DNA from: Acidobacteriota bacterium
GTDB lineage: Bacteria; Acidobacteriota; JAAYUB01
Length of the DNA: 64,000 nt
Assembly: GCA_018001935.1 (NCBI GenBank)
Contig: JAGNHB010000006.1
Span: 83,266-147,265, forward strand
Direction of reading: 5' to 3'
In this document: positions 63,022-64,000 of the stretch, one piece after another
Numbering within the stretch: position 1 is the first letter of the stretch
Layout: each line of letters begins with the position of its first letter
Position numbers and translations under genes: made by a program
Notes under the pieces: generated by a model
The model's input: the letters and a program-made list of their open reading frames with translations, nothing else
Told to the model about the DNA's origin: nothing
The model's database searches: none

Positions 63022-63891
63022 TCAGCGCATGGCGAAGATCTTCACGGTGAAACGGGTTTCGCCGTCCTGTTCCGCCTCGTAGCGAAACATGCCGTCCGAC
63101 GACAGCTTGACGGCCTCGTCCGGCTTGAAGTTCTCCACCGCTTCGGCGGTCCCCGTTCCGGGATCGACCCGGTAGACCACCCACTCCTCGTGCCCGTCGG
63201 CTTTTTTGGGGTCGAGGCGGGAGTCCTTGGCCCGGGCGTCCCGGGTCAGGCCGTACTCGAGCCACGCGGTGGACTGGCAGAAGAGTTTCCCCTCCCGCCA
63301 GTGGACCAGGCCGATGCCCCCGGGGTAGACGTCGGTCTGGTGGAGGAGTTTGCCGTCGTCGAAGATGGCCGCGTCCGGGTGCCCCTCGCCCACGCAGGCC
63401 ACGGCCCAGCGCGCCGAGCTGCCGTCGCAGACGATCTCGAAAATCTGGATGTAGGGGGTGACGATGTCCGGATACACTTTCCGGCAAACCCGCTCCCGGG
63501 GGGACACCCGGTAGAGGGGATACTCGTCCTCCGCCTTGCGGAAGGCCACGAGCAGCGCGGCGTCTCCCTTCAACCAGTCCCCGCAGACGGGCAGGACCCC
63601 CACGGGCAGGGGCATGTCGGCGGTGACCCGCTTGGCCGCGGGGTCGATGACCACCAGCCGCCCGGGTTTTTCCCCCCGCCGGATCAGCAGGGCCAGGCGG
63701 GCGCCCTGGTGGGTCCACTGCAGGTCGATGACCTGCCCGTCGCCCGACCAGGTGTACGCCACCCTGGAGGGGTCGGACTTCTCCTTCTCGGGGACGTCCT
63801 GGGGGCCGGTCCCGGCACCCCCGAACGCACACAGGCAGGACCCGACGGTGAAGGCGATCACCGGGAAGACGCGACGCGCTGCAAGCCTCAT
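63022..63891 (-). CDS. Exported propeller-like protein of unknown function
   Basis: A protein of 289 aa; the ATG at 63891 follows GGAGGATTT. A signal peptide (…VFPVIAFTVGSCLCAFGG) is followed by beta-rich segments resembling propeller blades ('YTWSGDGQVIDLQWTHQGAR', 'LPVCGDWLKGDAALLVAFRK', 'AVKLSSDGMFRYEAEQDGET'). WD40/TolB-like folds match best, but I cannot name a family. It stands alone at the right edge. Confidence 0.65.
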   Translation of the reverse strand: MRLAARRVFPVIAFTVGSCLCAFGGAGTGPQDVPEKEKSDPSRVAYTWSGDGQVIDLQWTHQGARLALLIRRGEKPGRLVVIDPAAKRVTADMPLPVGVLPVCGDWLKGDAALLVAFRKAEDEYPLYRVSPRERVCRKVYPDIVTPYIQIFEIVCDGSSARWAVACVGEGHPDAAIFDDGKLLHQTDVYPGGIGLVHWREGKLFCQSTAWLEYGLTRDARAKDSRLDPKKADGHEEWVVYRVDPGTGTAEAVENFKPDEAVKLSSDGMFRYEAEQDGETRFTVKIFAMR

Positions 63892-64000
63892 AAATCCTCC
63901 ACATGCCATCTGGTTGGTCGAAATCGCCCGCTCGCAAACCCGGAGTACGTGCCTATTGTAACCGTTTCATCGACAAGTGACAAGAGGAACCCTGCGGGCG

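Overview
This is a high-GC (strong G/C third-position bias) bacterial chromosome segment of roughly 45 protein genes on both strands, with no rRNA, tRNA or CRISPR array that I could recognise. Gene density is ordinary, and Shine-Dalgarno sequences (GGAGG-type) sit 5-9 bases before most starts, including several GTG and TTG starts. The gene set is a Gram-negative one: lipoproteins, a periplasmic adaptor with FtsX-like permeases, and large hybrid histidine kinases including a Reg_prop/Y_Y_Y sensor. It also has dockerin-bearing secreted proteins, a SUMF1/FGE-fold protein pair, and an oxygen-sensitive style thiamin branch (ThiG plus radical-SAM ThiH). Together these suggest an anaerobic or facultative member of a phylum such as Acidobacteriota. 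This placement is an inference from gene content and I hold it loosely.

Layout. 1-3 kb: a BMP-family lipoprotein overlapping a membrane histidine kinase that runs off the left edge. 3.2-7.3 kb: a divergent, translationally coupled iron-type ABC importer (binding protein, ATPase, double-length permease). 7.4-13.1 kb: an MscS channel and two tandem 749-aa SUMF1-fold secreted paralogues. 13.3-24 kb: a propeller-type sensor kinase, an ankyrin/PD40 fusion, a 75-aa half-ferritin, a methyltransferase, a B12-binding radical SAM protein and an LVIVD/dockerin protein. 24.2-34 kb: two hybrid kinases in tandem, a glycosyltransferase and a GH5 glycosidase with an N-terminal dockerin.

34.3-40.3 kb is the most accessory-looking region. 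It is a lower-GC run of five minus-strand genes: a peptidoglycan-binding/GH46-like hydrolase, a multi-pass membrane protein, an M15 peptidase, a DUF2235 (Tle1-like) lipase and a secreted protein ending in an Ig/TIG-like domain. Two cell-wall enzymes and a phospholipase-like enzyme beside unrecognised exported or membrane proteins resemble an effector/immunity group, but no secretion apparatus is in view.

40.7-46.3 kb: an XRE regulator, PepT, a PduO-type adenosyltransferase and ThiG-ThiH. 46.4-51.8 kb: an SdpI-like protein, an Rpn-family nuclease, and an exporter (adaptor plus two permeases) lacking its ATPase. 52.2-63.9 kb: an SPFH-RHH pair with a dyad over its promoter, a GT-C-like membrane protein, a MEMO-family protein, a DinB protein, a VapBC pair with an apparently leaderless promoter, a bisphosphate nucleotidase, a thioredoxin-like protein, a NusG paralogue coupled to TyrS, and a secreted propeller-like protein.

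The most unusual structural signal lies between the genes. Several gaps hold hairpins or arrays built from short words repeated every 9-10 bases (CGCGAAT, CACTAAT, GGACATAAA, ATGGGAGTA, GTCCTTTGG, GTCCGAC). Seven of the eleven convergent gene gaps carry such an element or another short-repeat array. Three elements also share terminal inverted repeats of the type GAYGCYCCCGTAAAAAGTCGC and are 155-160 bp long. One of them lies between a flanking direct repeat, at the stop codon of the radical SAM gene and ahead of that gene's apparent terminator. They look like a small non-autonomous mobile family.
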